Shown here: piece by piece, positions 51,034 through 59,005 of the stretch | Numbering within the stretch: position 1 is the stretch's first letter | How the letters are laid out: the number at the start of each line of letters is the position of its first letter | Assembly (NCBI GenBank): GCA_050247515.1 | Contig: JBFWUB010000013.1 | Coordinates: forward strand, 70,247-134,246 | Source of the DNA: RAM1 sp050247515 | Lineage (GTDB): Bacteria > Pseudomonadota > Gammaproteobacteria > Burkholderiales > Burkholderiaceae_C | Direction: 5' to 3' | DNA: 64,000 nucleotides | The notes under the pieces: model-generated | Told to the model about the DNA's origin: nothing | The model's database searches: none | The model's input: the letters and a program-made list of their open reading frames with translations, nothing else | Made by a program: the position numbers and the translations under genes

Positions 51034-51903
51034 TTATGCCTGCGAATTCTGCAGCGCGGCAATGCGCTCTTCAATCGGCGGGTGGGTGCTGAGCAGCTTG
51101 CCGATGCCGCCGGTGATACCCATGGCTGCCATGCTCTTGGGCAGCTCGCCGGGCACCATGCCGCCCAGGCGGGCCAGTGCGTTCACCATGGGTTGCTTGC
51201 GGCCCATGAGCTGCGCAGCACCGGCGTCGGCGCGGAATTCACGCTGGCGGCTGAACCAGGCCACGATGATGGCGGCCAACACGCCCAGCGCGATGTCCAT
51301 CACGATGGTGGTGACGTAGTAGCCAATGCCGGGGCCGTCGTTGTTGTTGCGCAGGATCACCTTGTCAACAAAGTACCCCACCACACGCGAGATGAATACC
51401 ACAAACGTGTTCATCACGCCCTGGATCAGCGTCATGGTGACCATGTCGCCGTTGGCGATGTGCGCCACCTCGTGGCCGATCACGGCCTCGACTTCCTCGC
51501 GCGTCATGCCTTGCAGCAAGCCGGTGGAGACGGCCACCAGGGCCGAGTTCTTAAACGCGCCGGTGGCGAATGCGTTGGGCGCGCCTTCAAACACGCCGAC
51601 CTCGGGCATGCCGATGCCGGCCTTGTCGGCGAACTTGCGCACGGTCTCCACAATCCAGGCTTCGTCGGCGTTGCGCGGCTGCTCGATGATCTGCACGCCG
51701 GCGCTCCACTTGGCCACGGGCTTGCTGATCAGCAGCGAGATGATGGCGCCACCAAAGCCCATGATCAGCGAAAAGCCGAGCAGCGCGCCCAGGTTCAGGC
51801 CGTTGGCCGTGAGGAAGCGGTTGACGCCCAGCAGGCTGGCGACAATGCCCAGCACCACCACGACGGCAAGGTTGGTCAGGACAAAGAGAGCAATACGTTT
51901 CAT
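51034..51903 (-). CDS. htpX: Membrane metalloprotease HtpX
   Basis: 289 aa M48B protease of inner-membrane quality control. Two N-terminal helices (about 4-24 and 35-60), zinc motif HEVAH at 144-148 within VIGHEVAHIANGDM, two further hydrophobic segments (about 155-215), EFRADAGAAQLMG with the third zinc ligand, and STHPPIEERIAAL at the C-terminus. Length and layout equal E. coli HtpX, and the protease domain faces the cytoplasm. Convergent with the FAD oxidoreductase gene. Confidence 0.96.
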   Translation of the reverse strand: MKRIALFVLTNLAVVVVLGIVASLLGVNRFLTANGLNLGALLGFSLIMGFGGAIISLLISKPVAKWSAGVQIIEQPRNADEAWIVETVRKFADKAGIGMPEVGVFEGAPNAFATGAFKNSALVAVSTGLLQGMTREEVEAVIGHEVAHIANGDMVTMTLIQGVMNTFVVFISRVVGYFVDKVILRNNNDGPGIGYYVTTIVMDIALGVLAAIIVAWFSRQREFRADAGAAQLMGRKQPMVNALARLGGMVPGELPKSMAAMGITGGIGKLLSTHPPIEERIAALQNSQA

Positions 51904-51970
51904 GGCGGTTTTTTCTTTCGAAGTGAGCGAAATTCACTCCGTGCCACAGATGAGGCCTGCCGGCGGCGCT

Positions 51971-52774
51971 TCAAGGGTCGCCGGGCGGCCGCGCTGTTGT
52001 GTCGTTCTGGCGCCGTGGGGGACGGAATACAAGTGAATCATCATAGAAGGAAAAGTTCCGGTTCCCGTCGCACCAGCCCGGCACGCCCATGACCGGCAAG
52101 GGGGTGAATGGTTTGGCCCGCAGGTGCTGTGGCGTCAGGTCGTGCGCCAGCCAGGCATCCACCTGTGCCAGGCTGGAATGGCTGTGCGGCCAGGGCTCGC
52201 GCGGCAGGTACACATGCGCGGTCAGGTCCTTGCGCGGGGCCAGCAGTTTTTCAAGCAGGGCATGGCCAAAGACGAGCAGCTGTGCCTGTTGCCACATCGG
52301 GCGCAGGTCCACGAACAGGGTGCGCCAGTGGCGCCCGCGCAGCGCCTGCCACAGTGCGTCGGGCGCCAGCAGCAGCGCGCCGTTTTCGTCCAGCAGGGTC
52401 AGCGCGTCGCGCATGGGCCCGCGCACCGGCTGCACGCCCTCGTGGCGAATCTGCGTGGCCTGCAGTTCATTGACGCGCGACTTGGCCTTCGGGTAGCCCA
52501 GCCACACCAGCCCGTTGAACAGGTCGTGCGGGTTGTCGCGCGTGGGCACCTGGCCGGTCTCGAACACATGGGTTTCATAAGGCCGGCCTTCGGGCAGGTC
52601 GTCCTGCGGCACAAAGCGCGGCCCGGCATGGTGTTGGCCCTGCTGCAGTGCCTGCGCCACCGGCAGCGTCTGCGCCAGATGCCACACGGCCTCGCCCTGC
52701 GCCTGCAAGGGTGCAAACCAGGGCCGGCGCCAGTCAGGCACGCCGCCGTTCAAGAGCCGCGCGCACCCATCCAC
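51971..52774 (-). CDS. DUF3025 family protein
   Basis: 267 aa soluble protein. The segment DNPHDLFNGLVWLGYPKAKSR and VRGPMRDALTLLDENGALLL are characteristic of DUF3025, found next to unrelated housekeeping genes in Burkholderiales. Function unknown. Its start overlaps the end of the NYN gene by 25 nt, indicating one transcript with pyrC and NYN. A short Arg/Pro/Asp-rich C-terminus (PPRRQNDTTARPPGDP) follows the domain. Confidence 0.85.
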   Translation of the reverse strand: MDGCARLLNGGVPDWRRPWFAPLQAQGEAVWHLAQTLPVAQALQQGQHHAGPRFVPQDDLPEGRPYETHVFETGQVPTRDNPHDLFNGLVWLGYPKAKSRVNELQATQIRHEGVQPVRGPMRDALTLLDENGALLLAPDALWQALRGRHWRTLFVDLRPMWQQAQLLVFGHALLEKLLAPRKDLTAHVYLPREPWPHSHSSLAQVDAWLAHDLTPQHLRAKPFTPLPVMGVPGWCDGNRNFSFYDDSLVFRPPRRQNDTTARPPGDP

Positions 52775-53598
52775 CGGATGCGGTCCGGGTGCTGCAGCAC
52801 TTCAAAATCCGCCGGCAGCTTGTCAAACAGCTTGATGGAGCTGGCGTTCTTGCCCAGCAGGCCCTCGGCGCGCAGCAGCTTGGCGATGTCGTTCAGCGCC
52901 ACCTCGTTGCCGCCGACCAGGGCCGGTACCGCGCGCAGGATGCGTTGCACGTCGGCGGCGGCTGGCGCCGTGCGCGCGGCGGTCTTGCGGGGCGCGGTGG
53001 CCCGCGCGGGGGCCTTCGCCGGCGCGGCTGCGGGTGCAGCGGCGGCCTTGGGTTCAGGTGCCGGCGCGGGCGCCCTGGCGCCTGGCTTTTTGGCGGCGGC
53101 CCGGGTGGCTGTCTTGCGCGCGGGTGCCGGGCGGGCGTCTTCGCCTGCACCTGCCCTGGCCCCACTGCGGGCGCCCTGGTGGGCCAGGTCGATGAAGTGG
53201 TCGTACACAGCCACCGTCTCGTCGCCGGTCTTGCCGCGCTGGCCGATGCCGCAGACGCGGCAACCCTTTTCGCGCAGGCGGGCCACCAGCGGGGCAAAGT
53301 CGGAGTCCGACGACACCAGCACCACCACGTCGGGGCGTTCGGCGATCACCAGGTCCATGGCATCCACGGCCAGCGCGATGTCCGTGCTGTTCTTGCCGGC
53401 CGACAGGTTGACCATGGGCCGCACCCACAGGCGCTTGAAGAGCGCCTGCTGTTTGACAGCCGTTTCGGCGTTGCAGTAGGCCCGGCGAACATGGACCGCG
53501 CCGTAGTCCGCCATCGTGCGCGCGACAGCCTGTTCCATCACGTCGGCCGACACGTTGTCGGCATCAATCAGCAGCATCACGCGCGGGGTGGGGTTCAT
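52750..53598 (-). CDS. NYN-domain (PIN-like) putative RNase with C-terminal OST-HTH-like domain
   Basis: 282 aa. The N-terminal NYN domain carries acidic active-site residues in VMLLIDADNVSADVM, NSTDIALAVDAMDLV and VSSDSDFAPL, as in YacP/LabA-type nucleases. An Ala/Pro/Lys-rich linker (about 150-215) leads to a short winged-helix-like end (VALNDIAKLLRAEGLLGKN; LPADFEVLQ) resembling OST-HTH/LOTUS modules that bind RNA. Bacterial proteins with this pairing are predicted RNA-processing enzymes. It overlaps the pyrC stop by ATGA and the DUF3025 gene by 25 nt. Confidence 0.85.
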   Translation of the reverse strand: MNPTPRVMLLIDADNVSADVMEQAVARTMADYGAVHVRRAYCNAETAVKQQALFKRLWVRPMVNLSAGKNSTDIALAVDAMDLVIAERPDVVVLVSSDSDFAPLVARLREKGCRVCGIGQRGKTGDETVAVYDHFIDLAHQGARSGARAGAGEDARPAPARKTATRAAAKKPGARAPAPAPEPKAAAAPAAAPAKAPARATAPRKTAARTAPAAADVQRILRAVPALVGGNEVALNDIAKLLRAEGLLGKNASSIKLFDKLPADFEVLQHPDRIRWMGARGS

Positions 53599-54626
53599 GA
53601 GAGCTTCCAGGCCAGGGGTTCGCCGCCTCGCAGCGGCTTGAGTTCGGCCTGGCCAAACGGCACAGACACCGGTGGGGTCCAGGATTCGCGGCGCAGCGTC
53701 ACGGTGCCGGCGTTGCGCGGCAGGCCGTAAAAATCGGCGCCGTTGAAGCTGGCAAAGGCTTCGAGCTTGTCCAGTGCGCCAGCGGTGTCAAACGCCTCTG
53801 CATACAGCTCCAGGGCGGCGTGCGCGGTGTAGCAGCCCGCGCAGCCCGTGGCGTGCTCTTTCAGGTGGGCCGGGTGCGGCGCGCTGTCGGTGCCCAGGAA
53901 GAACCGCGCGTTGCCGCTGGTAGCAGCCTGCACCAGCGCCAGGCGGTGCGTCTCACGCTTGAGCACCGGCAGGCAGTAGTAGTGCGGGCGGATGCCGCCG
54001 GTGAAGATGGCGTTGCGGTTGTACAGCAGGTGGTGGGCCGTGATGGTGGCGCCCGTCAGGGCATCGGCGTCGTTCACGTACTGCGCGGCCTCGCGCGTGG
54101 TGATGTGCTCGAACACGATCTTGAGGCCGGGGAAGTCGCGGCGCAGCGGAATCAGTTGCTGCTCGATGAACACGGCCTCGCGGTCAAACAGGTCAATGTC
54201 GGGCGAGGTCACCTCGCCATGCACCAGCAGCAGCAGGCCCGCGCGCTGCATGGCCTCCAGCGTCTTGTAGGTCTTGCGCAGATCAGTCACGCCAGCGTCG
54301 CTGTTGGTGGTGGCGCCGGCCGGGTACAGCTTGCAGGCCACCACGCCGGCATCCCTGGCGCGGGCAATCTCGTCAGCCGGCAGGTTGTCGGTGAGGTACA
54401 GCGTCATGAGCGGCTCGAACGCCACGCCCTCGGGCACGGCCGCGCGGATGCGGTCGCGGTAGGCCACCGCCTGCGCGGCAGTAGTGACCGGCGGCTTGAG
54501 GTTGGGCATGATGATGGCACGGCCAAACTGCGCGGCCGTATGCGGCACCACATCCTTCAGCGCGTCGCCATCGCGCACATGCAGATGCCAGTCGTCGGGT
54601 CGGGTGATCGTGATCTCGTTGGTCAT
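53595..54626 (-). CDS. pyrC: Dihydroorotase (class II)
   Basis: 343 aa from ATG 54626 (MTNEITITRPDDWHLHVRDG); ATG 54635 three codons earlier is also possible. Cyclises carbamoyl aspartate in pyrimidine synthesis. Binuclear zinc site: WHLHVRDG (HxH), VVACKLYPAGATTNSD with the Lys to be carbamylated, VHGEVT, FEHITT, and LGTDSAPH with the catalytic Asp. Its stop overlaps the NYN gene. It is separated from gltL by a REP-like repeat. Confidence 0.96.
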   Translation of the reverse strand: MTNEITITRPDDWHLHVRDGDALKDVVPHTAAQFGRAIIMPNLKPPVTTAAQAVAYRDRIRAAVPEGVAFEPLMTLYLTDNLPADEIARARDAGVVACKLYPAGATTNSDAGVTDLRKTYKTLEAMQRAGLLLLVHGEVTSPDIDLFDREAVFIEQQLIPLRRDFPGLKIVFEHITTREAAQYVNDADALTGATITAHHLLYNRNAIFTGGIRPHYYCLPVLKRETHRLALVQAATSGNARFFLGTDSAPHPAHLKEHATGCAGCYTAHAALELYAEAFDTAGALDKLEAFASFNGADFYGLPRNAGTVTLRRESWTPPVSVPFGQAELKPLRGGEPLAWKLS

Positions 54627-54667
54627 GGCCGTCATTGTCCCAGACCGCAAGAGGTGACCGTTCAAGT

Positions 54668-54752
54668 GCCACCGTGGAACCGGCTTCGCCGGGCCACTGG
54701 TGGCGCCCCCCAGTGGGGGGAGGCGGCCCGCAGGGCCGCATCGGGGGGCGTC
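54668..54752. repeat. REP-like GC palindromic repeat, family 1, copy 4
   Basis: Between gltL stop and pyrC start. Modules TGCCACCGTGGAACCGGCTT, CGCCGGGCCACTGGTGGCG, CCCCCCAGTGGGGGG and CGGCCCGCAGGGCCG match copies 1-3 and 5 in reverse orientation. Confidence 0.75.
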
Positions 54753-54754
54753 AA

Positions 54755-55504
54755 TCAGTGCTGCAGGATCTTGTTCAGGAAGTCCTTCGTGCGCGGCTGA
54801 CGGTTCTCGGGGTGGCTGAAGAACTCGTCCTTGGAGCAGTCTTCCAGGATGCGCCCGCCCACGTCGATGAAGATCACGCGGCTGGCCACCTTGCGGGCAA
54901 AGCCCATCTCGTGTGTAACCACCATCATGGTCATGCCTTCCTTGGCCAGCGTCACCATCACGTCCAGCACCTCGCCCACCATTTCGGGGTCCAGCGCGGA
55001 GGTGGGTTCATCAAACAGCATCACGATGGGGTCCATGGACAGTGCGCGGGCAATCGCCACGCGCTGCTGCTGGCCGCCGGACAGCTGGCCGGGGAACTTG
55101 TCCTTGTGCACCATCAGGCCCACGCGGTCCAGCATTTTCAGGCCGCGGGTTTTGGCTTCGTCGGCGCTGCGGCCCAGCACCTTCATCTGGGCGATGGTGA
55201 GGTTCTCCGTCACGCTCAGGTGCGGGAACAGCTCGAAGTGCTGGAACACCATGCCCACGCGGCTGCGCAGCTTGGGCAGGTCGGTCGTGGGCGAGGTCAC
55301 GGAGATGCCGTCCACCGTGATCTCGCCCTTTTGCACGGGCTCCAGCGCGTTGACGGTCTTGATCAGCGTGGACTTGCCCGAACCCGACGGGCCGCACACC
55401 ACCACCACATCGCCCTTGTTGATGTTGACGGAGCAGTCGGTCAGCACCTGAACCGGGCCATACCATTTGGAGACGTTCTTGATTTCAATCATGTTCTTGT
55501 CCAA
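54755..55504 (-). CDS. gltL: Glutamate/aspartate ABC transporter ATP-binding protein
   Basis: 249 aa (245 if started at the second Met, MIEIKNVSKWYG). PAAT-family ATPase: Walker A GPSGSGKSTLIK, Q-loop FQHFELFPHLSVTENL, signature LSGGQQQRVAIARAL, Walker B VMLFDEPTSALDPEM, and the switch His in VVTHEMGFARKVA. Energises the GltJK permease. It directly follows gltK (2-nt gap) and ends the operon before a REP-like repeat. Confidence 0.94.
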   Translation of the reverse strand: MDKNMIEIKNVSKWYGPVQVLTDCSVNINKGDVVVVCGPSGSGKSTLIKTVNALEPVQKGEITVDGISVTSPTTDLPKLRSRVGMVFQHFELFPHLSVTENLTIAQMKVLGRSADEAKTRGLKMLDRVGLMVHKDKFPGQLSGGQQQRVAIARALSMDPIVMLFDEPTSALDPEMVGEVLDVMVTLAKEGMTMMVVTHEMGFARKVASRVIFIDVGGRILEDCSKDEFFSHPENRQPRTKDFLNKILQH

Positions 55505-55506
55505 CC

Positions 55507-56175
55507 TTAACGAATGATGGCGATCTTGTTCTGCAGGCGCTTGACCAGGTACGACAGGCTGAAGCAGACGATGAAATAGACGATGGCCGCCAGGATGTAG
55601 GCCTCCTCAGGGCGGCCATAAATCTTGCCGGCGGTCACAAAGCCCTTGAGCAGGTCGTAGGCGCCGATGGCATACACCAGCGACGTGTCCTGGAACAGGA
55701 TGATGGTCTGCGTGAGCAGCACCGGCAGCATGTTGCGAAACGCCTGGGGCAGCACCACCAGGCGCATGTTCTGGCCGTAGGTCATGCCCAGCGCCTGGCC
55801 CGCATAGACCTGGCCGCGCGGGATGGACTGGATGCCCGCGCGCATGATCTCGCTGAAGTACGCCGCTTCAAACGCAATGAAGGTGATGGTGGCCGACAGC
55901 TCTGCCCCGATAGGCCGCCCGATCAGGGTGGGCACCAGCAGGTAAAACCACAGGATCACCATGACCAGCGGGATACTGCGCATGCCGTTGACGTAGAAGG
56001 TGGCGGGCACCATCAGCACCTTCTTGCCCGACAGGCGCATCAGCGCGAGGATGGTGCCAAAGAAAATGCCGCCCAGCGTGGCAACGATGGTCAGCTGCAC
56101 GCTGAACCAGAAGCCGTTCACCACGAACTTGCTGATGATTTCCCAGTTGACGAATGTGAGGTCGAGGCCGCCCAT
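55507..56175 (-). CDS. gltK: Glutamate/aspartate ABC transporter permease GltK
   Basis: 222 aa from ATG 56175 (MGGLDLTFVNWEIISKFV); the open frame begins earlier in gltJ sequence. Five or so membrane helices and the EAA-type loop EAAYFSEIMRAGIQSIPRGQ (about 97-116), which contacts the ATPase. HisM/GlnP family. It starts one nucleotide after the gltJ stop. Confidence 0.93.
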   Translation of the reverse strand: MGGLDLTFVNWEIISKFVVNGFWFSVQLTIVATLGGIFFGTILALMRLSGKKVLMVPATFYVNGMRSIPLVMVILWFYLLVPTLIGRPIGAELSATITFIAFEAAYFSEIMRAGIQSIPRGQVYAGQALGMTYGQNMRLVVLPQAFRNMLPVLLTQTIILFQDTSLVYAIGAYDLLKGFVTAGKIYGRPEEAYILAAIVYFIVCFSLSYLVKRLQNKIAIIR

Positions 56176-56176
56176 G

Positions 56177-56896
56177 TCAGTGTCCCCCCGTGCCGCCGGC
56201 AACGATGAAGCCGGGGATCTGGATTTTTTTCTCGATGAAGGCGAACACGCGGTTCACGGCAAAGGCCGACAGCGCGTACAGACCCGTCACGGCCAGGTAA
56301 ATCTCGATGCCGCGCGAGGTCTCTTCCTGGGCCTGCATGGCAAACATGGTCAGCTCGGCAATCGACACGGCAAACGCCACCGAGGAGTTCTTCAGCAGGT
56401 TCATGGATTCACTGGTCAGCGGCGGCATGATGATGCGCACCGCCATGGGCAGCAGCACATAGCGGTAGGTCTGGGCGGTGGTAAAGCCCATGGCCATGCC
56501 CGCGTAACGCTGCCCGCGGGGCAGCGCCTGAATGCCGGCGCGCACCTGCTCGGCAATGCGCGCGGATGTGAAGAAGCCCAGCGCAAACACCACCAGCACG
56601 AAGCCGGGCAGGTCTTTCATCGCGGGGAACACCTTGGGCACCACGAAGTACCAGAGGAAAATCTGCACCAGCAGGGGGATGTTGCGAAACAGCTCCACCC
56701 AGACGTTGGCGATGCGAACCAGCCAGGGGCTGTTGGGCAAGGTGCGCAACGTGCCGATCAGGGCACCCACCACCACGGCCACGACCCAGGAACTGCCCGC
56801 CACCGAGAGCGTCCAGCCCCAGGCGTCCATCATCCATTGCAGGTAAGTTCGCCCGCCCCCGTCGTCATTCAGAAATACCTGCCAGTCCCAAGCCAT
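56177..56896 (-). CDS. gltJ: Glutamate/aspartate ABC transporter permease GltJ
   Basis: 239 aa from ATG 56896 (MAWDWQVFLNDD), the usual start for this subfamily. Multi-helix permease with NIPLLVQIFLWYFVVPKVFP and the EAA loop AEQVRAGIQALPRGQRYAG. It pairs with GltK. The gap to gltI (158 nt) has an internal hairpin that may lower expression of the membrane genes relative to the receptor. Confidence 0.93.
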   Translation of the reverse strand: MAWDWQVFLNDDGGGRTYLQWMMDAWGWTLSVAGSSWVVAVVVGALIGTLRTLPNSPWLVRIANVWVELFRNIPLLVQIFLWYFVVPKVFPAMKDLPGFVLVVFALGFFTSARIAEQVRAGIQALPRGQRYAGMAMGFTTAQTYRYVLLPMAVRIIMPPLTSESMNLLKNSSVAFAVSIAELTMFAMQAQEETSRGIEIYLAVTGLYALSAFAVNRVFAFIEKKIQIPGFIVAGGTGGH

Positions 56897-57002
56897 AAAG
56901 GTCTCCGCCAAGGAAATTTTGTTTGCGTGTTGTATGTGGATGCCCGCGTCGGCATTGCGATTTGCGTGCCAGCCCCGGCGCGCGACAACCTTAAATGAGA
57001 AA

Positions 57003-57030
57003 CCCCGCCAGAGCAATAGCCGCGGCGGGG
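57003..57030 (-). terminator. Intra-operon hairpin between gltI and gltJ
   Basis: Minus-strand CCCCGCC (57030-57024) pairs with GGCGGGG (57009-57003) and is followed by the interrupted T-rich run TTTCTCATTT. It lies 24 nt after the gltI stop. Likely a partial terminator or RNA-stabilising hairpin, common after binding-protein genes. Confidence 0.6.
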
Positions 57031-57054
57031 TGTCCTCAGCCGTTCAGTGACGCA

Positions 57055-57951
57055 TCACTTCTTGGCGTAGTCTTCCATGGGCTTGTCGTTCGGGTTGGCC
57101 CAGGCAGCCTTGGTGCTTTCGCTGACCGGCAGGCCCACGCGGGTGTTCTTCGGCGGGATGGGCTGCACGAACCACTTGTCCCAGACCTTGGCCATGTCGC
57201 CGGACTTGATCATGTCCTTGATGGTGTCGTCCGAGATCTTCTTCAGCGCGGCGTCGTCCTTGCGCATCATGATGGCGATCGGCTCGACGCTCAGGATTTC
57301 ACCGACGATCTTGAAGTCATTGGGGTTCTTGGACGTGGCGATGTTGCCGGCCAGAATGGCGCCGTCCATCACGAAGGCGTCAGCACGGCCCGACTCCAGC
57401 AGCAGGAAGCTGTCGGCATGGTCCTTGCCGAAGACTTCCTTGAAGTCGATGCCCTTGGCGCGCTCGTTCTTGCGCAGCGTCTGCACGGACGTGGTGCCCG
57501 TGGTGGTGGCCACGTTCTTGCCGTTCAGGTTGGCAATGCTGGTGATGCCCGAGTTGGCCTTGACGGCGATACGAACTTCCTCAACGAACGTCGTCACGGC
57601 GAAGGACACGTCCTTCTGGCGCGTGGCGTTGTTGGTGGTGGAGCCGCACTCGATGTCCACGGTACCGTTTTGCACCAGCGGGATGCGGTTCTGCGAAGTG
57701 ACGGGCAGGTACTTGACCTCCAGCTTGCGGCCGGCGGCCTTTTCGACGTTGGCAATGATGCGCTGGCAGATTTCGACGTGGTAGCCCGCGTACTTGCCAT
57801 CACCCAGGGTGTATGACAGTGCGCCGGACGAGTCACGCACGCCCATGGTGATGACGCCAGAGGCCTTGACCTTGGCGACGGTGTCATTCGCCTGGGCGAA
57901 GGCGCCGCCCGCGATGGCCAGGACGGCCAGAGCCAACAGATGCTTCTTCAT
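57055..57951 (-). CDS. gltI: Glutamate/aspartate ABC transporter substrate-binding protein
   Basis: 298 aa periplasmic receptor. Signal peptide (MKKHLLALAVLAIAGGAFAQ) with cleavage near residue 19-21, then the PAAT receptor domain: VITMGVRDSSGALSY, GYHVEICQRII, VDIECGSTTNNATRQKDVSF (the ECGSTTNN segment is typical of Glu/Asp receptors) and ATTTGTTSVQTLR. A strong ribosome site AAGGAG lies 6 nt before ATG 57951. First gene of gltIJKL; a TAGAAT -10-like element is at 58002-57997. Confidence 0.94.
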   Translation of the reverse strand: MKKHLLALAVLAIAGGAFAQANDTVAKVKASGVITMGVRDSSGALSYTLGDGKYAGYHVEICQRIIANVEKAAGRKLEVKYLPVTSQNRIPLVQNGTVDIECGSTTNNATRQKDVSFAVTTFVEEVRIAVKANSGITSIANLNGKNVATTTGTTSVQTLRKNERAKGIDFKEVFGKDHADSFLLLESGRADAFVMDGAILAGNIATSKNPNDFKIVGEILSVEPIAIMMRKDDAALKKISDDTIKDMIKSGDMAKVWDKWFVQPIPPKNTRVGLPVSESTKAAWANPNDKPMEDYAKK

Positions 57952-58058
57952 AGATATCTCCTTGTGTGAAGCGTTAGGGGTATTGAGAACAACGAAATTC
58001 TAGAGAACCGGGCTTGCGGGAATACCCTGTGGCCCGATGCAAAAGAAGGATTACAGCC

Positions 58059-58952
58059 TCAGAAAGGCACCTGGTCAGTCGGGTATTTCCAGAAGTCCCG
58101 CAAAAGGTAACTGACCGGGAGGTTCAGCGGCGTGTTTCTGGGCGGGATGGGCTTGGCAAACCATTTGTCGTAAATGGGGTAAATGTCGCGGCTGACGATC
58201 AGACGGCGCATCTCGTCGTCGGCCACCTTTTTGAAGTCGGCGTCGTTCTTGGGCAGCATGATGGCCAGCGGCTCGGTGGTCAGGAACTTGCCCACCACCT
58301 TCAGCGCGGCCGGGTTGGGCCGGTTGGCGGCCAGGCCGTACAGCAGCACGTCGTCCATGACAAAGGCCTCGGCTTCGCCCTTTTCAACCATTTCGACGGC
58401 GCGGGCATGGTCAGATGCCTCCAGGATGGTGATGCCCATGAGGCGCTCGCGGTTGGCCTGGTCGGCGGCCTTCAGTGGCGTGGTGCCCTTGGTGGACACC
58501 AGCTTCTTGCCCATCAGGTCCTCGATGCGGTCCACGGGGCTGTCGGCCTTGACCAGCAGGCGCGCGCCGGTAATGAAATGCGGAATGGTGAAGGCCACCT
58601 TCTGGCGACGCTCGGCGTTGTTGGTGGTGGAGCCGCACTCCATGTCGGCCTTGCCCTGCTCGACCATGGCGATGCGGTTGGCCGGCGTGACCTGCAGGAA
58701 TTCGACCGGCACGTTCTTCACGCCCACCTTCTTGCCGGCGGCCTCGGCAATCTTCAGGCACAGCTCCAGCGCGTAGCCCACGGGCTTCCTGCTCACCGGG
58801 TCCACATAGGAGAACGGCACCGACGATTCGCGGTGCGCGATGACGATCTTGCCGCCGGCCTTGATGCGCTCCAGCACGCCTTCGGCCTGCGCGGCCGTCG
58901 TGCAGCAGGCCATCACAACAGCCAAAGTAATTCCCCAACGTGGTGCGTTCAT
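58059..58952 (-). CDS. Second amino-acid ABC transporter substrate-binding protein (Glu/Asp type)
   Basis: 297 aa from ATG 58952 (MNAPRWGITLAVVMACCTTAAQAEG), a signal peptide with AQA cleavage site. PAAT receptor related to gltI: GYALELCLKIAEAAG, ADMECGSTTNNAERRQKVAF, KLVSTKGTTPLKAAD and IYDKWFAKPIPPRNTPLNLP, which parallels WDKWFVQPIPPKNT in GltI. Lying between aspA and gltI on the same strand, it probably shares the GltJKL channel and widens substrate range. No permease of its own is nearby. Confidence 0.9.
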   Translation of the reverse strand: MNAPRWGITLAVVMACCTTAAQAEGVLERIKAGGKIVIAHRESSVPFSYVDPVSRKPVGYALELCLKIAEAAGKKVGVKNVPVEFLQVTPANRIAMVEQGKADMECGSTTNNAERRQKVAFTIPHFITGARLLVKADSPVDRIEDLMGKKLVSTKGTTPLKAADQANRERLMGITILEASDHARAVEMVEKGEAEAFVMDDVLLYGLAANRPNPAALKVVGKFLTTEPLAIMLPKNDADFKKVADDEMRRLIVSRDIYPIYDKWFAKPIPPRNTPLNLPVSYLLRDFWKYPTDQVPF

Positions 58953-59005
58953 TTCCGTCCTGTACAGGTATGAAGGGTTAAGCAGTCTTTGTGCCCGGCG
59001 TTGCA

